Shown piece after piece: positions 18,312-26,645 of a stretch of 64,000 nt of DNA (within the stretch, counting starts at the first letter, position 1; each line of letters opens with the position of its first letter). Location: positions 389,857-453,856 of the forward strand of contig NZ_SNZC01000001.1 in NCBI RefSeq assembly GCF_004363695.1, read 5' to 3'. Below the pieces are notes generated by a model, which saw nothing but the letters and a program-made list of their open reading frames with translations, did not search any database and was not told where the DNA came from. Position numbers and translations under genes: made by a program. The DNA comes from Flavobacterium cheniae. Lineage in GTDB: Bacteria; Bacteroidota; Bacteroidia; Flavobacteriales; Flavobacteriaceae.

Positions 18312-18754
18312 TGTATCATCATTTCTTATTAATTATCCATTTATTAGCGGCAACCGTTTGGATAGGAGGGCATCTTATTTTAGCGACTCGTTATTTACCT
18401 GAAGCTATCAAAACTAAAGATTTAGAAAAATTAAAAGCTTTCAAAGATAAGTTTGAACCTATCGGAATGCCTTCTTTAATTGCGCTTGTAATCACTGGAA
18501 TTTTAATGGCCTATGATTATGATGTTACCATTACCAAATGGTTTTCCTTCTCAAACGGAATTGAAAAAGTAATTTCCATCAAACTTATTTTGTTTATTAC
18601 TTCGTTAACATTAGCCATTTCAGCCCAACTTTTTATTTTTCCCAAACTTACCTCAAAAAGATATCATTACGTTACGATTCTTATCGTAATTGTAACTTTG
18701 ATTGCCATTTCGATGTTGGTTTTAGGTTCCTTAATTCGATTAGGAGGGATATAA
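18311..18754 (+). CDS. CopD-like four-helix membrane protein
   Basis: A 147-residue membrane protein with four helices. The first has HLLAATVWIGGHLILA, the His-x(n)-GGH pattern of CopD/heme-b-type membrane proteins, and KLILFITSLTLAISAQ follows later. It may bind heme or copper. It is the last gene of the nos operon, overlapping the hemoglobin stop by one base and followed by a terminator. Confidence 0.65.
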   Translation: MYHHFLLIIHLLAATVWIGGHLILATRYLPEAIKTKDLEKLKAFKDKFEPIGMPSLIALVITGILMAYDYDVTITKWFSFSNGIEKVISIKLILFITSLTLAISAQLFIFPKLTSKRYHYVTILIVIVTLIAISMLVLGSLIRLGGI

Positions 18755-18757
18755 AAT

Positions 18758-18790
18758 AAAAAGCGTAAACTATTGAAGTCTACGCTTTTT
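18758..18790. terminator. Bidirectional terminator between the nos operon and the fasciclin gene
   Basis: 10-bp stem AAAAAGCGTA / TACGCTTTTT with a 13-nt loop. A-tract and T-tract flank both sides, so it can serve both convergent transcripts. Confidence 0.85.
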
Positions 18791-18822
18791 ACCTTTATAA
18801 AAGATGAATTAATAATTGTTTT

Positions 18823-19377
18823 CTATTTTGGAAGTAAAACGTCGCCAATTACATGGATAATTCCGTTTGATGTTTCAATGGAAGCCACAATTTCTGAACC
18901 GTTTACGAATGTTTTTCCGTCTTTTTTAGTGATTTTCACTTTTCCACCAAATACCATGTCAAACTCTTGTCCGTCTTGCATGTATTCCGTTTTTAGTGAA
19001 CCTACATAAGTGTGATAGCCTAAAATGTTTTCTAAATCGCCTTTTTTCTCTGGTTTTAATAAGCCTTCAACGGTTCCAGCAGGTAATTTATCAAATGCGG
19101 CATTGGTTGGTGCAAATACAGTAAATGGTCCAGCATTACTTAGAGAGGTTACCAATCCTGCAGCTTTTACAGCGGTAACCAATGTGGTGTGATCTTTACT
19201 TCCAATTGCGGTTTGCACAATGTTTGGATTTGATGTTGCATCAACTACATTTTCTTGTCCTCCAGAAGGTGCTTCAGTAGTCTCTGATGTTGATTCTGAT
19301 GCCGTTTCTTCACCTTGTTTACATCCAAAGGTGATTAGTAAACTAGCTAATAATAAAGTTTTAATGGAATTTTTCAT
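18823..19377 (-). CDS. Fasciclin (FAS1) domain lipoprotein
   Basis: A 184-residue lipoprotein (signal ending ITFGCKQG) with a Ser/Thr/Glu-rich linker and one FAS1 domain (about 50-184) showing GPFTVFAPTNAAFDKLP and NGIIHVIGDVLLPK. FAS1 domains mediate adhesion or small-ligand binding. Reasons to link this one to denitrification are its position and a weak regulon operator with exact spacing upstream. Confidence 0.88.
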   Translation of the reverse strand: MKNSIKTLLLASLLITFGCKQGEETASESTSETTEAPSGGQENVVDATSNPNIVQTAIGSKDHTTLVTAVKAAGLVTSLSNAGPFTVFAPTNAAFDKLPAGTVEGLLKPEKKGDLENILGYHTYVGSLKTEYMQDGQEFDMVFGGKVKITKKDGKTFVNGSEIVASIETSNGIIHVIGDVLLPK

Positions 19378-19398
19378 AATTTGAATAATTTATACACA

Positions 19399-19442
19399 CA
19401 AAGTACTTGATTATCTGCTCATTATTTTATGCGTAGAATCAT
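19399..19442 (-). promoter_or_regulatory. Degenerate Crp/Fnr-type operator before the fasciclin gene
   Basis: On the minus strand ATGATTCTACGCAT (19429-19442) keeps one perfect half-site and a poor second half. A TTTG at 19399-19402 (GTACTTTG) ends exactly 36.5 bp from the operator centre. The spacing, rather than the operator sequence, is the reason for listing it. Confidence 0.45.
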
Positions 19443-19455
19443 AAAAAATACTTTT

Positions 19456-20673
19456 TTATCCTTTTTTTGTAAAAAAAGTTGTCCATAAAATACTTGTGAA
19501 AAGAAGTATAGCAATTCCAAACAAAACTTCATTAATGTTAGGAATTAAAGTATAACTTAGTGATGCTATTCCTTGAATTCCAAGTACAACTTCATTCAAT
19601 ACAACTCCAATACTAAATAAGACTAATCCTAAAATGGTTTTCTTATTCACCGCAATAAAATCATTCACATAAATGTAAAACAGTAGGGAAAGCGAAATAA
19701 TAGCTAATAAAATCAAGTGTAAATACGCAATCACAATAGGTCTAAAACCAAAGGCTAATTTGCTAATTGCAGGAACGGTGGAGCCCAATTGCAATAAGAA
19801 TTTCGCACTCAAAGCAAAACTTATAAATAAAATCAAATATTTTAAATATCCAGGAAGCGTAACGAATATAGATTTATTTTCTTTGATAATGGTTTTAAAC
19901 AATAAATACCAAATAACAACTTGAATAACAGCCGAAATAGCAGTTAAAATGTAGATTACGAGAGGTAAGTCTAACCAAAGCGTAGATAGAAAATATCCTG
20001 CAATACACGACCAAAATAACCAAATAAACGATTGCGAATAAATTCGATTAGCGTTTGAAGATACTTTTAAATAATCCAATAACAATCCCATACAAGCAAA
20101 GAAAAACCAACCGTTGTATTGAAAATGTAAATAATAATAAATGGAAGCCAAATATTCATTCTGATGAATGTTTTTAGTGGCCATCATGTATGCCAAAGCA
20201 AAAGTACCTAAAGACGAAATCACATTAAAAAACAAAGCCGCTTTGAACCATTTTATCGCAACAGCATTTGTTTCAAGTTGTTTGCAATCTTTAAAGAATA
20301 CATAAGCAAACCAATAAGAAACAAAAATAGAAAGGGTTGAAAAAGTAATTGAAATTGCACCATAACCTTGCATGATAAAGGAAATCAGCATTACATAAGA
20401 GCAAATTAAATTCGCAATTAAAATAAGATTGTATTTTTTAAATGCGATTTTGTTGAGTGTATCGTGTTTTTGTAAAAAAGCAATGAGTAAGGTAATTAAA
20501 GTATGCGAAACCCAACCCGCAAAAGCAAAATGAGAATGCGAATGTTGTAAACTTTTTTGATCGAGAAGCGGAAATTCAAACAGAATCTTATAACGCATTA
20601 AAAGTCCTAATAATGCAACAAGCATCAGATTAAAAATCGAAAACCGAATCCAAAAAGTGGTTTTAAAAGACAT
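19456..20673 (-). CDS. Heme-copper-oxidase-like multi-pass membrane protein
   Basis: A 405-residue membrane protein with about 12 helices. LQHSHSHFAFAGWVSHTLI resembles the His-containing second helix of heme-copper oxidase subunit I and NOR proteins (HxHxxxFGW). YLHFQYNGWFFFA and IVIAYLHLILL carry further histidines. It lacks the full FeB set, so I do not call it an oxidase; NnrS-type heme/copper membrane proteins are an alternative. It overlaps the crp stop (TAATG) and is therefore co-expressed with the regulator. Confidence 0.6.
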   Translation of the reverse strand: MSFKTTFWIRFSIFNLMLVALLGLLMRYKILFEFPLLDQKSLQHSHSHFAFAGWVSHTLITLLIAFLQKHDTLNKIAFKKYNLILIANLICSYVMLISFIMQGYGAISITFSTLSIFVSYWFAYVFFKDCKQLETNAVAIKWFKAALFFNVISSLGTFALAYMMATKNIHQNEYLASIYYYLHFQYNGWFFFACMGLLLDYLKVSSNANRIYSQSFIWLFWSCIAGYFLSTLWLDLPLVIYILTAISAVIQVVIWYLLFKTIIKENKSIFVTLPGYLKYLILFISFALSAKFLLQLGSTVPAISKLAFGFRPIVIAYLHLILLAIISLSLLFYIYVNDFIAVNKKTILGLVLFSIGVVLNEVVLGIQGIASLSYTLIPNINEVLFGIAILLFTSILWTTFFTKKG

Positions 20674-21260
20674 CAGTAATATAATTTATGATTAATAATT
20701 TCCACTTTATTCGTTTTGCTCATTCTTGAAAGTTCTCGAATCACAGTTTCCACACGTAAACCTGTAAAGTTGGCAATTTCTTGTCTTGTAAATTCTACCA
20801 ATTCTTTTTTAGGACAATCGGGGTTTTTGTGGGCATTTAAAAAGGCTAAAATTCGAAACTCTGGTTTTTGATTTACAATGTCTTTTGTAGTTCTAGCTTT
20901 AGTGTGAATTCGTTCGGCCATCAGATTCAAGAACTGTTTCTGAATAAATGGATATTCCTCTAAAATCCTTAAAAACTTCTCTTTCGAAATTTTAATTAGC
21001 TTAGAATCTTTAAAAGCTATCGCTGTTGATGGATAAACTTCATCAATAAATAAAGGAGGTTCTCCAAAACTCTGACCACATTTAAAGTAGCCCTGAGTAA
21101 ATTCTTTACCTTCTTCATTTGAATTAAACATTCTTACGCAACCATCAATGATTTGATAGTAAAAATTTGCCGATTCCTCTTCATGGAAAATAATTTCGTT
21201 TTTCTTATACTCTTTGGCAATAGCGCCCCAAGTAAATAATAAATCTAAGTCTATCTGCAT
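20673..21260 (-). CDS. Crp/Fnr-family regulator, probable denitrification activator
   Basis: The start is placed at 21260, giving 195 residues. A longer frame from 21344 would begin inside the operator itself and adds an unlikely hydrophobic leader. The protein has an N-terminal cyclic-nucleotide-type beta-roll (GCVRMFNSNEEGKEFTQGYF), a dimer helix and a C-terminal winged helix (FTRQEIANFTG, recognition helix RVETVIRELSRM). The N-terminal cysteine cluster of FNR is absent, pointing to a DNR/NnrR-type sensor. In the recognition helix Glu and Arg match FNR, but the FNR Ser position is Ile, which may explain ATGAT rather than TTGAT operators. Confidence 0.87.
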   Translation of the reverse strand: MQIDLDLLFTWGAIAKEYKKNEIIFHEEESANFYYQIIDGCVRMFNSNEEGKEFTQGYFKCGQSFGEPPLFIDEVYPSTAIAFKDSKLIKISKEKFLRILEEYPFIQKQFLNLMAERIHTKARTTKDIVNQKPEFRILAFLNAHKNPDCPKKELVEFTRQEIANFTGLRVETVIRELSRMSKTNKVEIINHKLYY

Positions 21261-21300
21261 AAGGGGGATGTTATAGGCTTCAGTTATTTTAGATAAAGCA

Positions 21301-21375
21301 CAAATTAATCTCAATAAAATTAAACAAAATATGACTGAAATCATATTAAACCCTTATTTATTTCATTTAAATTTG
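21301..21375. promoter_or_regulatory. Operator between crp and the copper-uptake genes
   Basis: ATGACTGAAATCAT at 21331-21344 (centre 21337.5), one mismatch from the consensus. On the minus strand a TTTG at 21301-21304 ends 36.5 bp from the centre, upstream of crp, suggesting autoregulation. On the plus strand TAAATTTG at 21368-21375 ends 37.5 bp away, immediately before the ATG at 21380. That transcript would be leaderless or nearly so, and is the less certain of the two. Confidence 0.6.
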
Positions 21376-21379
21376 TACC

Positions 21380-21754
21380 ATGAAGCAATTACTAGTCATA
21401 CTAACCCTTTTAATGTTTTTAAAGCCAATACTTCCGGTTTTAGAATACGTGGTTAATTATGATTATATTGTTAATGAACTTTGTGAAAATAAATTGAAAC
21501 CTGAACTAAAATGTAATGGGAAGTGTCATTTAACAAAAGAATTAGCAAAAGCTTCAGAAGGTAATTCTCATAATTCTTCTGATAAAAAAATAACTTTCGA
21601 GCAAACTGAAATTGTATTTTTTCAAGAAATTAAACCTATTGAGATTAGACAAATTTATTTTTTAAATAAAACTTCTATTGGTAACAATTATTCTAACTTA
21701 TACTTTCACTTGAATGATTGTGCCTTCTTTCATCCGCCTACATTTATTTCTTAA
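21380..21754 (+). CDS. Small exported protein of unknown function
   Basis: A 124-residue protein with an N-terminal hydrophobic signal (MKQLLVILTLLMFLKP), a CNGKCHL segment at about residue 45 and a C-terminal DCAFFHPPTF. I recognise the layout as a short Bacteroidetes protein found ahead of copper or heavy-metal genes; no function is known to me. A distant counterpart in this window (57531) precedes the CzcA-type efflux genes. Cys and His residues would allow metal binding. Confidence 0.6.
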   Translation: MKQLLVILTLLMFLKPILPVLEYVVNYDYIVNELCENKLKPELKCNGKCHLTKELAKASEGNSHNSSDKKITFEQTEIVFFQEIKPIEIRQIYFLNKTSIGNNYSNLYFHLNDCAFFHPPTFIS

Positions 21755-21868
21755 TTAAATATTGGTTTTTGTTAGTTCTTACAATGAATTAACCCACTCA
21801 ACTTATGTCATAATTTGTCTGAAAATAGATTTCGGATACAATTATAATACACTTTAATTAAAAATAAA

Positions 21869-22714
21869 ATGAAAACTTCAATAAAATATTTAGTAGCTAT
21901 TTTTGCTATCGCCTTCACTTTTGTGTCTTGTTCAAATGATGATGAAACTACAGTAAATGAATTAGACGGAATCACTAAAATAAAAGAAATTACAAACGAT
22001 ACTCATACGATTGAATTGTATTCTCAAATGGGAAGTTTAGAGCAAGGATACAATGAAATTAGCCTAAGAATTAAAGACAATACAACAGATAAATACATAA
22101 AAAATGCAGAGGTAAGTTGGGCACCATTAATGCACATGACTTCTATGTCGCATTCATGCCCATATTCAGCGGTAGAAAAAGTAACCGAAAATGGTACTTT
22201 ATATAGTGGTTATATTATGTTTCAAATGGCTCAAAATGAAACAGAATATTGGGATTTAAAAATTGATTACACAATTGATGAAGTAACTTACACTATAACT
22301 GAAGTTATTGATGTACCAGCTTCTGCAAAACGTAAAGTAAATACATTTATGGGTTCGGATGGTACAAAATACTTAGTAGCTTTAATTGAACCGAATACCC
22401 CAAAAGTTGCAATTAATAACATGCAAGTTGGTGTTTGGAAAATGCAAAATATGATGACTTTCCCAGTTGTGGATGGTTATACTGTAAAAATTGACCCAAG
22501 AATGCCAAGTATGGGAAATCATACTTCTCCAAATAACGTTCATGCGACACAAGCTACTACTGGTGGATTATACGATGGAAAATTATCGTTGACTATGACG
22601 GGGTATTGGAAAATAAACCTACAATTAGCAAATGCAGAAGGAACTGTTTTAAAAGGAGAAGAAATAACAGAAACCGTTACTGCTAGTAGTATTTTCTTTG
22701 AAATTGAATTCTAA
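21869..22714 (+). CDS. Copper-type lipoprotein with Met/His-rich loop (YtkA-like)
   Basis: A 281-residue lipoprotein (signal ending FVSCSNDD) with two beta-rich halves. The first contains WAPLMHMTSMSHSCPYS, a Met/His/Cys cluster typical of Cu(I) sites in YtkA/FixH-like periplasmic domains; the second has WKMQNMMTFP and DPRMPSMGNHTSP. It is followed by a TonB receptor of the copper type, so the pair probably acquires copper for NosZ. The exact family name is uncertain. Confidence 0.65.
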   Translation: MKTSIKYLVAIFAIAFTFVSCSNDDETTVNELDGITKIKEITNDTHTIELYSQMGSLEQGYNEISLRIKDNTTDKYIKNAEVSWAPLMHMTSMSHSCPYSAVEKVTENGTLYSGYIMFQMAQNETEYWDLKIDYTIDEVTYTITEVIDVPASAKRKVNTFMGSDGTKYLVALIEPNTPKVAINNMQVGVWKMQNMMTFPVVDGYTVKIDPRMPSMGNHTSPNNVHATQATTGGLYDGKLSLTMTGYWKINLQLANAEGTVLKGEEITETVTASSIFFEIEF

Positions 22715-22725
22715 TAATCTCATCT

Positions 22726-22763
22726 AAAAAAGGTCATTATCTCTTTTAGTAATGACCTTTTTT
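22726..22763 (+). terminator. Terminator between the copper lipoprotein and the TonB receptor
   Basis: Perfect 14-bp stem AAAAAAGGTCATTA / TAATGACCTTTTTT, loop of 10 nt. It ends only 14 bp before the TonB receptor start, so the receptor must rely on read-through or on a promoter inside the hairpin region. Confidence 0.8.
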
Positions 22764-22777
22764 AAAAAATACTTATC

Positions 22778-24763
22778 ATGAAAAAATTAGTAGTATTTTT
22801 TCTGTCATTTTCCTTTTATTTTTCATTCAGTCAGGAAGTAGATTCTCTAAAAACCAAAGAACTTAAAGAAGTTTTGGTGGTGGGAACAAAAGCACCATTG
22901 CATGAAAAACAAGGAAAAACACTCGCTACTTTAGATGAATTTTTGCAAAAATCAACCAAAGTAGATTTAATAAAAAGAGGTGCATATGCCTGGGAACCTA
23001 TTATTAATGGTATGGCATCCGAACGCACTGTTATAACTATTGACGGAATGCGAATTTTTGGCGCCTGTACTGATAAAATGGACCCAGTAACTTCGTATGT
23101 TGAAGTATCTAATTTATCAGAAGCTACGATTTCATCAGGGCAACAAGGAAGTTGTCATGGAAATACGATTGGTGGTTCAATAGATTTAAAAAGAAGCCAA
23201 CGCCAATTTACCAATGCAGGTTGGGAATTCTACGTCAACTCAGGTTATGAAACGAATAATCGTCAAAAAATCATTGGTTCAGCAATCAATTATGCCGATA
23301 GTTTGTTTTATGTAGATACTGATGTAATGTATCGCGATGCCGAAAATTATAAAGCAGGAAATGATAAAGAAATTCATTTTTCACAGTTCAGAAAATTGAA
23401 TTTATCGGCTACTTCTGGTTATCGATTGTCTCCTAATAAAAACATTGAAGCTTCAGTAATTTTTGATAGAGCTACCGATGTTGGTTATCCTGCATTACCA
23501 ATGGATGTTTCTTTGGCGGAAGCTTTAATTACTTCGTTGAAATACAATTATAAACCTAATTCAGAGCAAATCGATAATTGGGAAACTAAACTCTATTTCA
23601 ATACAATTACGCACACCATGGACGACACCAAACGTCCTGATGTCCCTATTCACATGGACATGCCAGGTTGGAGTGATACCTATGGTTTTTATTCAAAAAT
23701 CAATGGAAAATATAAAAAACATCAATTTTTAGGCAATTTGAATTCGTTTTATAATCGTTCCGTTGCCGAAATGACGATGTATCCATCTGATCCAAATGAA
23801 AACTTAATGTTTATGTACACTTGGCCAGATGTTCGTACCTTGTACACTGGAATTTATTTGGAAGATAATTTCGAAATCAATTGTCATTCTAATTTGAAAT
23901 TTACTACGAATTTAGGGTTTCATAATAACAACGTTGCGAGTGATTTCGGCTTGCAAAGTTTACAGATTTTTTATCCAGAAATGGAAGCTTCAAAATCTCG
24001 ATTTCTAAAAAGTGTTTCCACTAATTATTTCTACAACAAAGACGGAATTTCTTATGGATTCGGAATGGGGTATGGAGAACGTGCTCCATCAGTTTCAGAA
24101 GGATATGGTTTTTATTTATTTAACAGCTTTGACGGATTTGATTACATAGGAAACCCCAACTTAAAAAACGAAAAATCTTTAGAAGTGAATGCCAATATTG
24201 GTTTCAAAAATGCGAAATGGCAAACTAAAATATCAGCATCGTATTTTCACATTTACGATTATATCATCGGAATTCCTGATGCTTCGGTAGCGCCTATGAC
24301 TATTGCTGCCAATGGAATAAAAGTCTATACCGCTTTAGATTATGCTACTATTTTATCTTCTGATTTTACGGTAAGTTATCAATTATCAGATTTCTGGATT
24401 TGGAAAGGACAATTTGTCTACAACTTAGGTAATGATAATGAGAGTAATGGATTACCTTTCATGAGTCCGTTTAACTACATGACTTCTTTAGGATTTAGAC
24501 CAGGAAAATTCAGTTCGGAATTACAGTTAAAAGGAAATGCCACACAAACTGAATACAACCCTTTTTATGGTGAAGACAAAACACCAGATTATACGATTGT
24601 AAATGCTAATTTTGGTTATAAATTTACCTTTGAGAAATCAAAAATGATTGTAAATACAGGTATTGAAAACATTTTCGATGCCAATTATACCACTTATACA
24701 GATTGGAATAACCTACCAAGAATGGGACGAAATATCTTTATCAATTTGATGTATCAGTTTTAA
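22778..24763 (+). CDS. TonB-dependent copper receptor, OprC/NosA-like
   Basis: A 661-residue outer-membrane receptor with signal peptide (ending YFSFSQ), plug domain (about 30-150) and barrel ending in FINLMYQF. In the plug, GACTDKMDPVTSYVE carries the CxxxM motif that binds copper in OprC/NosA, and the barrel has a His/Met segment VPIHMDMPG. NosA/OprC are linked to copper supply for nitrous oxide reductase in pseudomonads. Location beside the nos genes agrees. Confidence 0.85.
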   Translation: MKKLVVFFLSFSFYFSFSQEVDSLKTKELKEVLVVGTKAPLHEKQGKTLATLDEFLQKSTKVDLIKRGAYAWEPIINGMASERTVITIDGMRIFGACTDKMDPVTSYVEVSNLSEATISSGQQGSCHGNTIGGSIDLKRSQRQFTNAGWEFYVNSGYETNNRQKIIGSAINYADSLFYVDTDVMYRDAENYKAGNDKEIHFSQFRKLNLSATSGYRLSPNKNIEASVIFDRATDVGYPALPMDVSLAEALITSLKYNYKPNSEQIDNWETKLYFNTITHTMDDTKRPDVPIHMDMPGWSDTYGFYSKINGKYKKHQFLGNLNSFYNRSVAEMTMYPSDPNENLMFMYTWPDVRTLYTGIYLEDNFEINCHSNLKFTTNLGFHNNNVASDFGLQSLQIFYPEMEASKSRFLKSVSTNYFYNKDGISYGFGMGYGERAPSVSEGYGFYLFNSFDGFDYIGNPNLKNEKSLEVNANIGFKNAKWQTKISASYFHIYDYIIGIPDASVAPMTIAANGIKVYTALDYATILSSDFTVSYQLSDFWIWKGQFVYNLGNDNESNGLPFMSPFNYMTSLGFRPGKFSSELQLKGNATQTEYNPFYGEDKTPDYTIVNANFGYKFTFEKSKMIVNTGIENIFDANYTTYTDWNNLPRMGRNIFINLMYQF

Positions 24764-24786
24764 ATTACAGTTTAGAGGAATTGGTT

Positions 24787-25224
24787 TTATAACGATTTCA
24801 AGAAAGTTTCTCCTGATTTAATTCCCAAAGCTAATTCTTCTAAATTCGTAGTTTCTAGCATACGGGCTAATTCATTTCGGATGCTTTTAAATTTATCATG
24901 TACTGGACAAGGATGAGTTTCTGAACATTGCGATAAACCTAATCCGCAACCATGAAAAACAGTATCACCATCTATTGCATTTACAATTTCAACTAAAAAG
25001 GTAGAATCAATTCGTTTTTTGGGAATATAAAATCCGCCATTAACACCTTTAACAGAATCAATGATTCCAGCTTTAACCAATATTTGTAGAATTTTGGCCG
25101 TAAAAGCTTGTGGTGAATCAATTTCTTTAGAGATATCAACAAAACCTACTTTTTTTTCTTCTAAAGAATGTTTGGCAATAAATATGGTAGCTTTTATAGC
25201 ATAATTACATGATTTTGAAAACAT
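24787..25224 (-). CDS. Rrf2-family regulator (NsrR/IscR-like), copy A
   Basis: A 145-residue winged-helix protein of the Rrf2 family with the Fe-S ligand region CGLGLSQCSETHPC (C-x6-C-x5-C). Rrf2 proteins with such cysteines sense NO, O2 or cluster status. It stands alone behind the best operator in the set, with a perfect -7 TATATTTG, and is convergent with the TonB receptor. A close paralogue lies 4.8 kb away. Confidence 0.9.
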   Translation of the reverse strand: MFSKSCNYAIKATIFIAKHSLEEKKVGFVDISKEIDSPQAFTAKILQILVKAGIIDSVKGVNGGFYIPKKRIDSTFLVEIVNAIDGDTVFHGCGLGLSQCSETHPCPVHDKFKSIRNELARMLETTNLEELALGIKSGETFLKSL

Positions 25225-25253
25225 AATCAGTTGTTAATTATAAAATTAAGTGC

Positions 25254-25297
25254 CAAATATACAATGTAATTAGTATTAATAGGATGATTTTTATCAT
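25254..25297 (-). promoter_or_regulatory. Operator and -7 element of Rrf2 copy A
   Basis: ATGATTTTTATCAT at 25284-25297 (centre 25290.5) is a perfect TGAT-N4-ATCA site. On the minus strand TATATTTG at 25254-25261 is a perfect -7 element, ending 36.5 bp from the operator centre and 30 bp before the start codon. Confidence 0.8.
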
Positions 25298-25319
25298 CAC
25301 TTTTTCAATTAAATATTCT

Positions 25320-26645
25320 TTAATAAGGAAAATCGAATTTGTTTTTTTTCCAAGATTTGACAAACAAATACACGATAAAAGTTCCCATACTTAAAAATAA
25401 AATCGTTCCAAATATAATGAATAGCAATACCCAATTTCCACTAGAACTACTCATTTTGTTAAAGCTTTCATTAGCTAAACCGGCTTGCCATAGCGCACGA
25501 TGAATTCCCATCCCAATCAATGAACTCAGAAAAAAGAAGAGTGTACCTTGTACTACCCAAAAGGTAATGGTACCAAATTGTTTCCATTTACTGTTATTAA
25601 AAGTAGGTTTTATGAAATAAAAGGCAGCAGCAATGATAATCATGGTGTTAATTCCAATGGTGGTTCCCATCGCATGAGCCACTGTAATGTGTGTTCCGTG
25701 TGTGAACAAGTTAATCGCGGGAATTGACATAAATAGCGCAAGTGATAAGTTTATGGTTACCCAATAATCAGCAGCCATTAAAAATCGGTAAGGAAAGAAA
25801 TAATAAAACTGCTTATTTTCCTTAATTTGTTTGCTCCATTTATAAAAAATTCGAATCAAGATAATCCATTCGGTCATACTCACGGCATAGGCAATGTAAT
25901 GAATGAATTTTTCAGTTGGAAGCAAGTAAATATGATGTCCCCAATTGAACATCAAATTAAATATTCCTAAAAAATACATCGCAAATGATAGTTTTTGGTA
26001 GGACGATTTTTCGTCGCCACTAATTTTTTCCATCAAGTAAAATGCAACACCATAAATGATTTGATTTATAGCACCCACGAGCGAACCATTTACTTTCCAC
26101 TGAATGGTCATATCGGCAATAAAATGTTCTCTGAAATAAGGGGAAATCCACAAATAGTTTTCAATAAATGTAAAAATAAAGAACACCAATCCGGTTAACC
26201 ACATCCAATAATAAACGGGCCATTTTACTTTAAATCCAATTTGATGAATATAGAACACCAAGAAGACAATAAAAGAAATAAAAATGGGTAAAGCCCAAAC
26301 GGGATTGAATTCCCAATATTCTCTTCCTCCAAAATCACCTGTAAAGTAACTGTAGAAAATCCCAGTTAAAGCAATTATCCATAGCGTAAAATGAAGGTAT
26401 TGTAGAAAGGTACCAAACCGTGAAGTTCTTTTTTTCTGAATAATTAAAGTTAAAAAACCTAAGCCCGCTGTTATGATGCCTAAATAGGCACTACTCACAT
26501 GAAGTGGTCGAAGCGATAAAAATCCCATTACACCCGATTTTGGTTCGGTTATTCTGTAGCTTTCGGAAGCTAAATGTCCAAAAAAAAGTCCTGCTAACAA
26601 TAATAACAAGGCGATTCTGATGAGCCAAATTCCAATATTTCTCAT
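25320..26645 (-). CDS. Divergent NorB-like heme-copper oxidase family protein
   Basis: A 441-residue membrane protein with about 12 helices, colinear with the NorB of this window. Aligned by eye, H49 matches low-spin heme ligand H53, and H324 matches heme b3 ligand H327. H237/H238 match the FeB HH pair and E259 matches E260. Three differences stand out: FeB ligand H187 is N186, the low-spin heme ligand H329 is M326, and E191/E195 are Val190/Asn194. A canonical NO reductase site is therefore incomplete. His-to-Asn at FeB recalls proposed NO dismutases. It overlaps the upstream cytochrome gene by four bases. Activity is unknown. Confidence 0.7.
   Translation of the reverse strand: MRNIGIWLIRIALLLLLAGLFFGHLASESYRITEPKSGVMGFLSLRPLHVSSAYLGIITAGLGFLTLIIQKKRTSRFGTFLQYLHFTLWIIALTGIFYSYFTGDFGGREYWEFNPVWALPIFISFIVFLVFYIHQIGFKVKWPVYYWMWLTGLVFFIFTFIENYLWISPYFREHFIADMTIQWKVNGSLVGAINQIIYGVAFYLMEKISGDEKSSYQKLSFAMYFLGIFNLMFNWGHHIYLLPTEKFIHYIAYAVSMTEWIILIRIFYKWSKQIKENKQFYYFFPYRFLMAADYWVTINLSLALFMSIPAINLFTHGTHITVAHAMGTTIGINTMIIIAAAFYFIKPTFNNSKWKQFGTITFWVVQGTLFFFLSSLIGMGIHRALWQAGLANESFNKMSSSSGNWVLLFIIFGTILFLSMGTFIVYLFVKSWKKNKFDFPY

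Noticed and set aside
20673..21344. Longer Crp reading frame starting at 21344
   Set aside because: Its first codon is the ATG of the operator palindrome and the extra 28 residues are hydrophobic and unlike the family; 21260 gives a normal N-terminus.
25320..26645. Calling the NorB-like protein a cbb3 oxidase or an ordinary NO reductase
   Set aside because: Helix-by-helix comparison shows NorB-type glutamate and HH motifs, but with one FeB histidine and one heme histidine replaced, so neither name is safe.
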